Positions 44,676 to 53,493 of a DNA stretch of 64,000 nt are shown one piece after another (position 1 is the stretch's first letter; the number at the start of each line of letters is the position of its first letter). Source of the stretch: Jutongia huaianensis (lineage in GTDB: Bacteria; Bacillota; Clostridia; Lachnospirales; Lachnospiraceae). The notes under the pieces are model-generated. The model searched no databases. It was given only the letters and a program-made list of their open reading frames with translations, and was not told the origin of the DNA. A program made the position numbers and the translations under genes. The stretch spans positions 1-64,000 of the forward strand of contig NZ_JACRSX010000004.1 of the NCBI RefSeq assembly GCF_014384985.1. The letters are read 5' to 3'.

Positions 44676-47381
44676 TCACTGATTCTTCAACGAATCCAGT
44701 TCCTTTCTGGAATCCTCCGACAGGCTGTCCATCAATGTATGTCCACTCTGTTTCTGCTCCTGCAGTCGGGAAACAACACCCTTCTTTACGGACGCCACTT
44801 CCTTTTCAAACTCTCTGGCCGAGATCAGACCACATCCCTGGCCCCGGATAATGATCTGCTCCAGACCATCCGAGGTTGCCACGGTGACATCATACTTCCT
44901 GCCATTTTCATGAGCAAATTTCTCAATAAACTGATCTGCAGTTTCTGCTTCCTTCGTATATACCACATGAATATTATGGTAATCCGATATCTCAGTCGGG
45001 TGCCCTTTGACACGGTACGCATCAAACACCACGATCAGATGACATTTCCGGATTCCCTGATAATCACATAAAATATCCATCAGTCGCCCTCTCGCCCCGT
45101 CAATATTTACCTTGGCAAGCTCATTTAATTCTTCCCATGCAAAGATTACATTATAACCATCCACCAGAAGATATTTTTCTCTTTTTATGGCCGGTTTTGC
45201 ATTTCCCTGTCCATATTCCCGGACCTGCGCCTGTTTTGTCTGTCTTTTTCGATGTGCGATCCCTTTATGTGGTGTAAATCCTTCCTTCCGATTTGCATAG
45301 AAGGTTCTGTCCAATATCCGGTCCACTTCATCCACACCGATCCACTGTTCGGAGCTTTCCTGTTCCCGGCTGCGGCGCATCTGATACTCCTGCCAGACCG
45401 ATTCCTCATCCGGAGTTTCTCCTGAAGCACCCATCACGCTTTCGACATGCATATATTGTGGCACTTTATCCCACTCCACATAAAAGCCGGAGCCATGACT
45501 GCAAAAAACGGACCCGGTAGGATTCGCCATATCTTCCTCTGGTATATAACCAATTTCGTCCACAATCTCCTGCGCATTATGACACGGACCATATCCTCCT
45601 GTAACGCACGAGAAGCTCCCCTCTCCCCTGGTATAAGCAGCTACCTCCTTCGCATAATCCCAAAGGGTGGACACCGGCCCCCGGCCCTTAAGAAGTGCGC
45701 GGTTTCCATCAATCTCCGGTGCTTCTGTTTCCGCCTCTCTCTGGCTCATATCTGTCATAGCTCTCCCCACATGCTCCGATGGCAGCTCCAGCACAAAATC
45801 ATAATAAGGCTCCAACAGAATAGACTGCGCCTGCATCAATCCCTGACGCACAGCGCGGTAGGTTGCCTGCCGAAAGTCTCCTCCCTCGGTATGCTTCAGA
45901 TGGGCTCTTCCTCCCGCCACTGTAATTTTCACATCAGTTAGTGGCGATCCGGTCAGAACTCCCCGATGTGTTCTTTCCTCCAGATGTGTCAGGATCAGAC
46001 GCTGCCAGTTTTTGTCCAGCATCTCCTCACTACATCCCAGTATAAACTGCATTCCACTTCCGGGTTCTCCCGGCTCCAGGATCAAATGCACCTCTGCATA
46101 ATGACGAAGCGGTTCAAAATGTCCGATGCCCTCTACACGATCCGCAATGGTTTCTTTATAAACGATCTTGCCGGCACCAAAAACCACCAACACATCGAAA
46201 CGTTCCCTAATCTGCCTCTGCAGGATCTCAAGCTGTACCTGTCCCATCACCTGCACCTGAATCTCCTGTAGCTCCTCCGACCACAAAACATGCAGCATGG
46301 GATCCTCTTCCTCCAGCATCCGCAGCTTTGGCAGAAACGCCGCCGGATGAACCTCCTGTGGGAGGATCATCTGATACGTCAGCACCGGCTCCAGAACAGG
46401 CTCCGGAGAATCCTTCTCCATGCCAAGTCCCTGACCGGGATATGTCCCTGTCAGACCGGTCAGAGCACAGATACAGCCCGCCTCTGCCACATCCACTGTC
46501 TCATACTTCTCTCCGGAATAGATCCGGATCTGATTTACCTTTTCTGCAATCTGCCCGTCCTCTGCATTTTTCGGCAGATAAGAAAGTACATCCTTAACTT
46601 TTAATGCTCCTCCGGTAATCTTGACATATGTCAGGCGATTTCCCTGAGTGTCCCGGAGGATTTTAAACACCCTTGCACCAAGTTCTGTACCAAATTCGGG
46701 ACACATACCATAATTTCTGATTCCATCCAACAGACTCTTTACACCATCCATTTTCAGTGCGGATCCAAAATAACACGGAAAAATCTTTCTCTCAACGATC
46801 AGTCTGGCGATGTCTCTGTCCGATATTTCTCCCTGCTCCAGGTATTGATTCAATAATGCTTCTTCACAAAGAGCAGCACTCTCATAAATGCTGCTCTTGT
46901 CTTCTGTCCCGAAATTCGTACAGTTATCCGATAATTTTTCTTTTATTTCTGTCATCAGACCAGCCGGATCTGTTCCCTGCTGATCCATTTTATTGATAAA
47001 GAGATAAGTTGGCACCTGATAGCGCTCCAGAAGCTTCCAAAGTGTCCGGGTATGTCCCTGCACCCCGTCCATGCCACTCACCACAAGAATGGCGTAATCC
47101 AGCACCTGAAGGGTTCTCTCCATCTCTGCAGAAAAATCCACATGCCCTGGGGTATCTAACAGGGATATCTCCAGATCATCCGTCCGAAGCATTGCCTGCT
47201 TCGAAAAGATTGTGATTCCCCGTTCTCTCTCCATCTCATAGGTATCCAGAAAGGCATCTCTGCTGTCCACCCGTCCAAGCTTACGGATCACGCCGCAGGT
47301 ATACAGCATTGCTTCTGACAATGTGGTTTTTCCTGCATCAACATGTGCCAAAATACCAATACATAATCTCTTTTTGTTCAT
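44676..47381 (-). CDS. EF-G/TetM-like translation GTPase fused to Rae1/YacP-type NYN nuclease
   Basis: 901 residues. The first 650 or so follow the EF-G / ribosomal-protection layout: Walker A AHVDAGKTT (12-20), switch I ERERGITIF, DTPGHVD, INKMD, then beta-barrel, domain III, and domain IV/V regions. A Gln/Arg-rich linker follows. Residues 736-901 match YacP/Rae1: LLVDGYNVIFAW with Asp741 and Asn744, IVVFDAY with Asp787, EAETADQFIEK with Asp816, ATSDGLEQ with Asp838; all putative PIN/NYN acidic residues are kept. Known Rae1 cleaves mRNA in the ribosomal A site, the site EF-G-like proteins occupy. Tetracycline resistance should not be inferred. Lies between an unknown gene and moxR. Confidence 0.88.
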   Translation of the reverse strand: MNKKRLCIGILAHVDAGKTTLSEAMLYTCGVIRKLGRVDSRDAFLDTYEMERERGITIFSKQAMLRTDDLEISLLDTPGHVDFSAEMERTLQVLDYAILVVSGMDGVQGHTRTLWKLLERYQVPTYLFINKMDQQGTDPAGLMTEIKEKLSDNCTNFGTEDKSSIYESAALCEEALLNQYLEQGEISDRDIARLIVERKIFPCYFGSALKMDGVKSLLDGIRNYGMCPEFGTELGARVFKILRDTQGNRLTYVKITGGALKVKDVLSYLPKNAEDGQIAEKVNQIRIYSGEKYETVDVAEAGCICALTGLTGTYPGQGLGMEKDSPEPVLEPVLTYQMILPQEVHPAAFLPKLRMLEEEDPMLHVLWSEELQEIQVQVMGQVQLEILQRQIRERFDVLVVFGAGKIVYKETIADRVEGIGHFEPLRHYAEVHLILEPGEPGSGMQFILGCSEEMLDKNWQRLILTHLEERTHRGVLTGSPLTDVKITVAGGRAHLKHTEGGDFRQATYRAVRQGLMQAQSILLEPYYDFVLELPSEHVGRAMTDMSQREAETEAPEIDGNRALLKGRGPVSTLWDYAKEVAAYTRGEGSFSCVTGGYGPCHNAQEIVDEIGYIPEEDMANPTGSVFCSHGSGFYVEWDKVPQYMHVESVMGASGETPDEESVWQEYQMRRSREQESSEQWIGVDEVDRILDRTFYANRKEGFTPHKGIAHRKRQTKQAQVREYGQGNAKPAIKREKYLLVDGYNVIFAWEELNELAKVNIDGARGRLMDILCDYQGIRKCHLIVVFDAYRVKGHPTEISDYHNIHVVYTKEAETADQFIEKFAHENGRKYDVTVATSDGLEQIIIRGQGCGLISAREFEKEVASVKKGVVSRLQEQKQSGHTLMDSLSEDSRKELDSLKNQ

Positions 47382-47469
47382 GTAATTTAAATCCCTCTGC
47401 CACTATTACTCTAATTCTTTTAAAGCATCTACAGTAATCTCTCACTGCTCCTTCACCTTTTCAAACAAT

Positions 47470-47934
47470 TCATCTATTCATAAACCGTTCCCATACTTCC
47501 ACATCATGTTTGGCATATACTTTCGCCAGATATGTTCTCTCATTGGCATCCAGATATATTTCATACTCATATGGAAGCTCTCCTTCTGCCGGTCTGCGCA
47601 GGATCTGATAGACTGCTCCTCCCGCCATCTCCTCCATCCATTTCGGATACTCCTCCGGGGTCAGTTCCTGATCCTCCACACTCTTGGTAAAATTGCCATC
47701 GGCATCATACAGCTTATAACCTTCCTCTATGATCCGGTCAATCTCTACCTGCTGAAGCTGCAGCGTCAGTTCATTGGTTCCCATCTTACGGATATCCCGG
47801 TTACAGGAATTATCCGGCAGGATCGTAACATATCCCAGCTCCAGGTAAAGATGACCATTTTCCATATGAATCTGTCCCACATCTGCATCCTGAAATTCAA
47901 AGTTCTCCCACTCATCCACCGTACGGTATCCCAT
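47470..47934 (-). CDS. uncharacterised protein
   Basis: 154 residues, soluble and acidic, not recognised. Visible features: Trp/aromatic-rich start MGYRTVDEWENFEFQDADVG, a central helix QLQQVEIDRIIEEGYKLYDADG, and an ending KVYAKHDVEVWERFMNR. No signal, membrane segment or Cys motif. Clear GAGGAAACG ribosome site and codon use like its neighbours support a real gene. It sits between purH (83 bases) and the GTPase-nuclease gene (88 bases) on the same strand. Conserved neighbours in other genomes would be the best clue. Confidence 0.7.
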   Translation of the reverse strand: MGYRTVDEWENFEFQDADVGQIHMENGHLYLELGYVTILPDNSCNRDIRKMGTNELTLQLQQVEIDRIIEEGYKLYDADGNFTKSVEDQELTPEEYPKWMEEMAGGAVYQILRRPAEGELPYEYEIYLDANERTYLAKVYAKHDVEVWERFMNR

Positions 47935-48017
47935 GATCGTTTCCTCATCTTTCCTTTTTCATTATTGACCCCTCTGATCATCATTTCCGTCAGAGAAGCA
48001 CTGAAAATCAGAAGCTT

Positions 48018-49193
48018 TTAGTGATGGAACAGGCGGATACCGGTAAAGCTCATAGCTATGCCATGTTTGTTACATGCCTCGATCACTTCTCCATCACGGA
48101 TAGATCCGCCCGGCTGTGCAATAAACTTCACGCCACTCCGGAATGCACGCTCAATATTATCACTAAATGGGAAAAACGCATCGGAGCCAAGAGTCACATC
48201 GGTCGCTTTGGAAAGCCATGCTTCTTTCTCTTCCTTTGTAAATACCGGCGGCTTCTCGGTAAAGACTCTCTCCCATTCTCCGTCTGCCAGTACATCCATG
48301 TAATCCTCGCCAATATAAAGATCAATGGCATTGTCGCGGTCTGCTCTCTTCATTCCATCCTTAAAAGGAAGTCCCAGAACCTGTGGAGACTGTCTTAACA
48401 GCCAGTTATCGGCCTTACTTCCGGCCAGTCTGGTACAATGAATTCTGGACTGCTGTCCTGCGCCGATTCCGATTGCCTGTCCATTCTTTACAAAGCAGAC
48501 AGAATTGGACTGTGTGTATTTCAGAGTGATCATTGCGATCGCCATATCAACCTTTGCGGAATCCGGAATGTCTTTATTCTCTGTTACCACATTGCTGAAG
48601 AAATCCTTGTCGATATTTAATTCATTTCTTCCCTGCTCAAAGGTAATGCCAAATACCTCCTTATGCTCTATCGGATCCGGCTCATAATTTTCATCAATCT
48701 GGATAACGGCATAATTGCCCTTTTTCTTCTCCTTGAGAAGCTCCAGTGCCTCCGGCTCATATCCCGGTGCAATAATACCGTCCGAAAACTCTCTCTTGAT
48801 CATCTTGGCTGTACAGACATCGCAGACATCAGAAAGCGCAATGAAATCACCATAAGAAGACATTCTGTCTGCGCCTCTGGCTCTCGCATAAGCAGCAGCA
48901 AGAGGCGTCAGCTCTCCGAGATCATCCACCCAGTAAATCTTTGCCAACACATCAGACAGCGGAAGTCCTACTGCAGCACCGGCAGGAGATACATGCTTAA
49001 AGGAGGTTGCTGCCGGAAGTCCGGTTGCTTTCTTTAACTCACGAACAAGCTGCCAGCCGTTAAATGCATCCAGGAAGTTAATATATCCCGGTTTTCCATT
49101 GAGTACCTGGATTGGAAGCTCGCCCTCTTTCATATAGATTTTGGAAGGCTTCTGATTTGGGTTACATCCATATTTTAATTCTAATTCTTTCAT
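48018..49193 (-). CDS. purH: AICAR formyltransferase (stand-alone PurH C-terminal domain)
   Basis: Ninth step of purine synthesis, 10-formyl-THF dependent. 391 residues: [46 protein letters not shown] with the catalytic Lys-His, [48 protein letters not shown], and AQPGGSIRD. The IMP cyclohydrolase (MGS-like) N-terminal domain of ordinary PurH is absent; purO upstream supplies that step. Start at ATG 49193-49191, nine bases after AAAGG; ATG 49199 is less well spaced. Confidence 0.93.
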   Translation of the reverse strand: MKELELKYGCNPNQKPSKIYMKEGELPIQVLNGKPGYINFLDAFNGWQLVRELKKATGLPAATSFKHVSPAGAAVGLPLSDVLAKIYWVDDLGELTPLAAAYARARGADRMSSYGDFIALSDVCDVCTAKMIKREFSDGIIAPGYEPEALELLKEKKKGNYAVIQIDENYEPDPIEHKEVFGITFEQGRNELNIDKDFFSNVVTENKDIPDSAKVDMAIAMITLKYTQSNSVCFVKNGQAIGIGAGQQSRIHCTRLAGSKADNWLLRQSPQVLGLPFKDGMKRADRDNAIDLYIGEDYMDVLADGEWERVFTEKPPVFTKEEKEAWLSKATDVTLGSDAFFPFSDNIERAFRSGVKFIAQPGGSIRDGEVIEACNKHGIAMSFTGIRLFHH

Positions 49194-49219
49194 TGTCATT
49201 ATCCTTTCTTGTATTTTAA

Positions 49220-49933
49220 TTATTTATTTTTGTTGATAATGCGTGACTTGCACTTTCCTGTTGCAATATCAATATAGCGTACAAACAAAGATACCTTATT
49301 GTCCTCATTCAGACTGCTCCAGAGCATCTCCGCAAAGGCATCCATATCGTCCATCATCTCCACCAGCTTTGGCTCTCCCTCAAAGCTCGGAAGTGGATTA
49401 CCATCGCCCATATATGTATGAATAAAATGTCCCTCACCGGCTACCGGATTGCTATAGGCGAATGTATAACGGTTGCAGGCATCCGGATTGCCATTATTAC
49501 TCTTCAGAATGGACATCGCATAATTGTACTCCCCGTTCTCTACATGCATAATACCGGAAATTCTCGGTGTGTAGTTTGGTGCGTCCGGCTCAAACTCTCT
49601 GGTGCGGAGTGCCTGCTCAAAGGTCTGCTGCTTGTCCATAAGCTCATAAATTGTATCTGTCTGATCTCCGTTTGTCACGATGGTTTTGTTTCCAAGAACA
49701 CGAACCGGTGCATAAATGATCAAACTCGGATCACTGAGCTTAGATGGATCAAACGCCTGTGTCCGGATTCCCTCTCCATCCTCTACAAAGACACGGTTAC
49801 GGCTGTTTTCGCTTCTGCCCATAATGAAATATGCGGTCGCTGCATATTTGCCATTCGGAGTCTTGCCGATCACAATTCCTCTGCCCGGATACGCATTTCC
49901 TGTAAGTTCCTTCTGTAATGATAACTTCTGCAT
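49220..49933 (-). CDS. purO: PurO-type IMP cyclohydrolase
   Basis: Cyclises FAICAR to IMP, the last step of purine synthesis. 237 residues with [39 protein letters not shown], and [20 protein letters not shown], the pattern of the archaeal-type IMP cyclohydrolase family. Unrelated to the MGS-like domain of PurH. Starts at ATG 49933 with TAGGAGG. It is 27 bases upstream of the lone formyltransferase gene, and a ZTP riboswitch precedes it, which fits de novo purine synthesis. Confidence 0.9.
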   Translation of the reverse strand: MQKLSLQKELTGNAYPGRGIVIGKTPNGKYAATAYFIMGRSENSRNRVFVEDGEGIRTQAFDPSKLSDPSLIIYAPVRVLGNKTIVTNGDQTDTIYELMDKQQTFEQALRTREFEPDAPNYTPRISGIMHVENGEYNYAMSILKSNNGNPDACNRYTFAYSNPVAGEGHFIHTYMGDGNPLPSFEGEPKLVEMMDDMDAFAEMLWSSLNEDNKVSLFVRYIDIATGKCKSRIINKNK

Positions 49934-49960
49934 AGTAAACCTCCTATGTTCTTAAAATAT

Positions 49961-50062
49961 AAAAACCGCCCGAACAACCCTTGCGGCTGCCCAGACGGTC
50001 GGCTTTTCCTATTCCTCATGCTTCCCGCAGGTTCTCCTGCTTGTTCCGTCAGTCACATGAAG
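49961..50062 (-). promoter_or_regulatory. ZTP (pfl) riboswitch with terminator, upstream of purO-purH
   Basis: Minus-strand leader from about 50062: CATGTGACTG...CGGAA, a GCAGG/CCTGC hairpin, GGGAAGCATGAGG, a linker, then GCCGACCGTCTGGGC, the conserved 3' pseudoknot of the pfl motif. The latter bases are also the 5' half of a 14-bp terminator: CCGTCTGGGCAGCC (49998-49985) with GGTTGTTCGGGCGG (49979-49966) followed by TTTTT. Pseudoknot formation with ZTP would block the terminator, an ON switch when 10-formyl-THF is short. Confidence 0.88.
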
Positions 50063-50077
50063 TTCTCTTTCTATATT

Positions 50078-50106
50078 AGAATAACTGATTCTTGATCATT
50101 TGACAA
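50078..50106 (-). promoter_or_regulatory. promoter of ZTP-purO-purH transcript
   Basis: Minus-strand TTGTCA (50106-50101), 17-base spacer, TATTCT (50083-50078), about 15 bases before the riboswitch aptamer. Confidence 0.8.
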
Positions 50107-50160
50107 GTCCAAACCATTATAAAATAAACATATATTTTCCATTACTACATTGTCATTTCT

Positions 50161-51840
50161 TTATTTGCTGATATCCTGCATGGAAATAATGATCCATTCT
50201 CCCTGCTGTCTAGTGCATGTATAGCAGTAGCTCTGTTTTACAATTTTGGAAGACTTATCCGCATAAGATACCTTAATGGCCTCCTTGGAATCTATCTGTA
50301 TCTCGTACTCACCACTGACTCTCACAGCAGATGCCTCAATACTTTTTGCCTTTTCCCGGATTCCCCGTTTATGATAATTCAGTGCCAGATTCCGCTGCTG
50401 TCTATACATTTCCGAATCTTCACTCACAACCGTTTTCAGCCGGTCCGTTTTTCCGCTGTTGACTGCTTTGGTAAAGCACCCCACATAATTTTCAAAAAGC
50501 TTCTGACAATCTGTCATATCCTGCTCTGACAGTTCCCCTGGATCTGTTTTGGCTGTCATGCTTTCTGCCGGCAGTATACCACTTGTCTGATTCATTACCA
50601 GTGGATTGTCCATTAGGCGGATTCCCAAATGATCCTGAAGCTGCTCTGCCCATCCTTCTTCTCCCGGATTTTGCATTAACAGCACATTATTATCTGCAGC
50701 ATTTCCTGTCTGTGTTCTTTGTTCTGCTGCTTTATCGGAATTTTCTTTTCCCATAGCCATTCCTGCCCCTGCGCTGCAGGTCAGTAGAACTGCGATGCTG
50801 ACAACCGCCACCACCGGAATAGCGATCCATCTGGAATATTTCTTCGGCTGGCTGATGGCGAGAATCCTGCGTCTCATCTCCCGCCCCTTCCGGCTCATAG
50901 GCATCATAGAATAGCGGAAATCCCCCCAGTGCTGTTCTCCTGCGATCTGTATCAGAAGAGAACCATATGCAAGACGTTTGTCTTCCCCCAGCAGACGGAT
51001 CACCGTCTCGTCACAAAACAGCTCCGCATCCTTTTTGGAATAACTGACAGCGATCCACACAAAGGGATCAAACCAGTACACCGAAAGCAGTAAAATCCGC
51101 AGCATTGCCCAGAAATAATCCCGGTGCAGATAATGAACATATTCATGCAGCACCATCTGCTCTATCTCCTCCTGCTGTCTGTCAAGCAGACTCTCCGGCA
51201 GATAAATAACCGGCCGGAAAACGCCATACAGACATGGTGTCTGTAACACCTTTGTTGCATAAACAGCAACATTCCCCCGGTGTCCCAGATATCTCCGATC
51301 CGCTTTCAGACGACACAGCAGACTCATATTAGACCACACAAAAAAGCAAAGCACTATTCCGGAAATGCTGATCCAGCCTGCAATACAAATCCGTCCCCAC
51401 GGCAGACCTTTCAGCCTTGTGTTCCATGAAGATGTTGTATGTTTCCCCTGATACATCATCTTCACCTGTTCTGTGCTTTTTCCATTTTCAGCGGCCGGAA
51501 GCTCTATGTGACCGACGGAATTCTTTTTTCCTGCCGCTTGTGATAAATCCTTCTGACGATCCGGCATCAATGCCGCTGCAGTATCCTTTCCGGCCACCTG
51601 GGAAAGCTGTGTTTTCTCCGCTTCCGATGCTTTCCATGAAGACACCACATCTGATACCATTGTACCGATGCCAAAGGGGGTCGGAATAATATTGACCGGC
51701 ACCAGAAAACGCAGTGCTGCCACCAGCCATAACGCATAAACCGCTGCATAACTGATCTTCCCGGTGAACGCCTTACGGATTCCCAGGATCATTAATACAA
51801 GAAGAGATGACTCCAGCATCCATAACCCAAATTCTGCCAT
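50161..51840 (-). CDS. M56-family (BlaR1/MecR1-like) membrane metalloprotease
   Basis: 559 residues with four membrane helices (about 5-25, 33-52, 155-175, 345-365). The zinc motif HEYVH lies near 235, followed by DAELFCDE, the third ligand region; both are typical of the BlaR1/MecR1 protease. The C-terminal extracellular part (about 370-559) is not a penicillin-binding domain: it ends with an alpha/beta stretch (FENYVGCFTKAVNSG..., GEYEIQIDSKEAIKVSYAD, CYTCTRQQGEWIII) that resembles an NTF2-like fold. It probably senses another wall-related signal and cleaves the BlaI repressor encoded 27 bases upstream. Confidence 0.87.
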   Translation of the reverse strand: MAEFGLWMLESSLLVLMILGIRKAFTGKISYAAVYALWLVAALRFLVPVNIIPTPFGIGTMVSDVVSSWKASEAEKTQLSQVAGKDTAAALMPDRQKDLSQAAGKKNSVGHIELPAAENGKSTEQVKMMYQGKHTTSSWNTRLKGLPWGRICIAGWISISGIVLCFFVWSNMSLLCRLKADRRYLGHRGNVAVYATKVLQTPCLYGVFRPVIYLPESLLDRQQEEIEQMVLHEYVHYLHRDYFWAMLRILLLSVYWFDPFVWIAVSYSKKDAELFCDETVIRLLGEDKRLAYGSLLIQIAGEQHWGDFRYSMMPMSRKGREMRRRILAISQPKKYSRWIAIPVVAVVSIAVLLTCSAGAGMAMGKENSDKAAEQRTQTGNAADNNVLLMQNPGEEGWAEQLQDHLGIRLMDNPLVMNQTSGILPAESMTAKTDPGELSEQDMTDCQKLFENYVGCFTKAVNSGKTDRLKTVVSEDSEMYRQQRNLALNYHKRGIREKAKSIEASAVRVSGEYEIQIDSKEAIKVSYADKSSKIVKQSYCYTCTRQQGEWIIISMQDISK

Positions 51841-51867
51841 TCTCTCGCCTTATCCTTTCCACTCACA

Positions 51868-52272
51868 TTACTTCTTTTTCTTCTGCTTTTTCTGTGTCTT
51901 TTTTTCTGCTGCCTTTAAGATTTCCTGAAGCTCCTGAATATCCTCTGCCGACAGATCATCCTGACGAACAAGGGCACTCATCATCATCCCCACACTGCCA
52001 TCATAAATGCGCTGCAGAAAATCTCTGGTCTCCTGCACAACTACGTCCTGCTTGTCCACTTTCGGAAAGAAATATTTCGTCTTCCCATTCTCCTCATAGC
52101 CGATGAGTTCCTTTTCTGTCATGCGCCGTACCATGGTAGCACTTGTGCTTTTGCTCCATCCGGCACTTTCCTTTAAAAGAGGAACAAGCTGCATCAGAGA
52201 TAACGGTCTCTTTTCCCAGAGGCAGTTCATAACGTACCATTCACTGTTCGTTACTTTCACTTCTTCTTTCAC
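51868..52272 (-). CDS. blaI: BlaI/MecI-family transcriptional repressor
   Basis: 134 residues. Winged-helix N-terminus: VTNSEWYVMNCLWEKRPLSL, WSKSTSATMVRRMTEKELIGYEENGKTKYF. C-terminal dimerisation helix and a very Lys-rich tail (KKTQKKQKKKK). Family repressors are inactivated by proteolysis via M56 partners. Start assigned to GTG 52272-52270 because no ATG is suitably placed; AAAGG lies upstream at a long distance, so the exact start is uncertain. Divergent from the acyltransferase/SGNH pair. Confidence 0.88.
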   Translation of the reverse strand: MKEEVKVTNSEWYVMNCLWEKRPLSLMQLVPLLKESAGWSKSTSATMVRRMTEKELIGYEENGKTKYFFPKVDKQDVVVQETRDFLQRIYDGSVGMMMSALVRQDDLSAEDIQELQEILKAAEKKTQKKQKKKK

Positions 52273-52291
52273 GATTATAACCAAACCTTTC

Positions 52292-52421
52292 TATATAGTT
52301 CTACATTGTCAACCACATTCTATATTATATAGTTTAAGATGTCAACCACTTTCTTATATTTTTCCGTCACAAAAATTTTTTCAAAATATGGTTGACAACT
52401 TAAACCGAAAAATGTATAGTT
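52292..52421. promoter_or_regulatory. divergent blaI / acyltransferase promoters with repeated TATAGTT boxes
   Basis: Plus promoter: TTGACA (52392-52397), 17 bases, TATAGT (52415-52420). Minus promoter: TTGACA (52345-52340), 17 bases, TAGAAT (52322-52317). Three copies of T(R)TATAGTT on the plus strand, at 52292-52300, 52326-52334 and 52413-52421: one on the plus -10, one in the minus spacer, one just after the minus start. GGTTGACA also recurs (52338-52347 region, 52306-52314, 52391-52397, and again before the acyltransferase ATG). The classical TACA-N2-TGTA BlaI palindrome is not seen. The boxes are likely operators. Confidence 0.7.
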
Positions 52422-52458
52422 TGGTTTACAAAGTAAAACAACAGGAGGTTGACACATT

Positions 52459-53442
52459 ATGACTCAGACAAATGAACTTACCAGACAACATCTGCCAAAG
52501 AAAAAGGGACTTGATATGTTAAAAGGGATTGCCATTTCCGGTATCTTCCTTTATCATCTGATCCCTTCCGTTTTTCCCGGTGGATTTCTCGGTGTCCCTC
52601 TGTTTTTTGTTCTTTCCGGATACCTGATGTATACCACTTCCGTACCCTATTTGGAAACAAACTCCTTCCCGGCACTGGATTACTATAAAAAACGGATTTC
52701 CCGCCTGATACCACCTCTGTTTCTGATGGTCATGCTGACCTGCTGTGTGATGACTTTGACCCACAGCCGTCAGATGATCGGAATCCGGGAGCAGATCCTA
52801 AGTATCTTTCTTGGATATAACAACTGGTGGCAGATTGCACAGGACGCCTCCTATTTTTCCCGGCTCACCGGAGCCTCTCCCTTTACTCATCTGTGGTTTC
52901 TGGGGGTAGAAATGCAGTTTTATCTGATCTGGCCACTCCTCTTCTATTTATATAAGAAGAGCTTTCGCCTGCCTGGCAGAAAAAGAGCCTGTTTTTTCTT
53001 TCTGATACCGGCTTTTCTTTCCCTTGCAGCCATGATCTGTCTCTATCACCCCGGCAGCGATCCATCCCGTGTCTATTACGGGACAGATACCATGGGATTT
53101 ACCTTGTTCCTTGGTATGTTTCTTGGAGCATTACGTCACAATTATCCTGTTTTGTGTACACCGGTCAGCAGGAAACGACAGCTTCCTGTTTTCTCCGGGA
53201 TGTTTGGGATCACACTGCTATTGTTTCTGCTGGTAAAGGGCAGTAACTCCTTTTTGTATCTGGGAGGCATGTTTGTGATCAGTGTCTTTTTTGCCGTGAT
53301 GATCCTCTTTACGGAAAACCAGAGGACTCTGGCTCAGGAGCTCCCCCTTGCCAGCCAGACAGCCCTCCTCGGCAAGTACAGCTACAACATTTATCTATGG
53401 CATTACCCGGTCATCGTTTTACTCCTGACCGCGTTTCATTAA
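52459..53442 (+). CDS. acyltransferase-3 membrane protein (OatA N-terminal half-like)
   Basis: 327 residues, about ten membrane helices. Acyltransferase-3 marks: GLDMLKGIAISGIFLYHL with the conserved His, GVPLFFVLSGYLM, YYKKRISRLIPP with the catalytic-site Arg residues, HLWFLGVEMQFYLIWPLL, and YSYNIYLWHYPV at the end. In OatA such a domain carries acetyl groups across the membrane to an SGNH transferase; here that part is the next gene. ATG 52459 with AGGAGG. Divergent from blaI, so repression by BlaI is likely. Confidence 0.88.
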   Translation: MTQTNELTRQHLPKKKGLDMLKGIAISGIFLYHLIPSVFPGGFLGVPLFFVLSGYLMYTTSVPYLETNSFPALDYYKKRISRLIPPLFLMVMLTCCVMTLTHSRQMIGIREQILSIFLGYNNWWQIAQDASYFSRLTGASPFTHLWFLGVEMQFYLIWPLLFYLYKKSFRLPGRKRACFFFLIPAFLSLAAMICLYHPGSDPSRVYYGTDTMGFTLFLGMFLGALRHNYPVLCTPVSRKRQLPVFSGMFGITLLLFLLVKGSNSFLYLGGMFVISVFFAVMILFTENQRTLAQELPLASQTALLGKYSYNIYLWHYPVIVLLLTAFH

Positions 53443-53493
53443 AGTTTTAAAAGAACTCAATAATTCAATTAAAGAAAGGAATGTAATATTATT

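Noticed and set aside
44676..47381. Calling the gene a tetracycline resistance determinant
   Set aside because: The GTPase part resembles TetM/EF-G, but the C-terminal nuclease fusion and the chromosomal housekeeping context do not support a resistance role. The TetM tip residues were not checked.
50161..52272. Beta-lactam resistance locus (blaR1-blaI)
   Set aside because: No penicillin-binding sensor domain in the M56 protein and no beta-lactamase or PBP2a gene adjacent.
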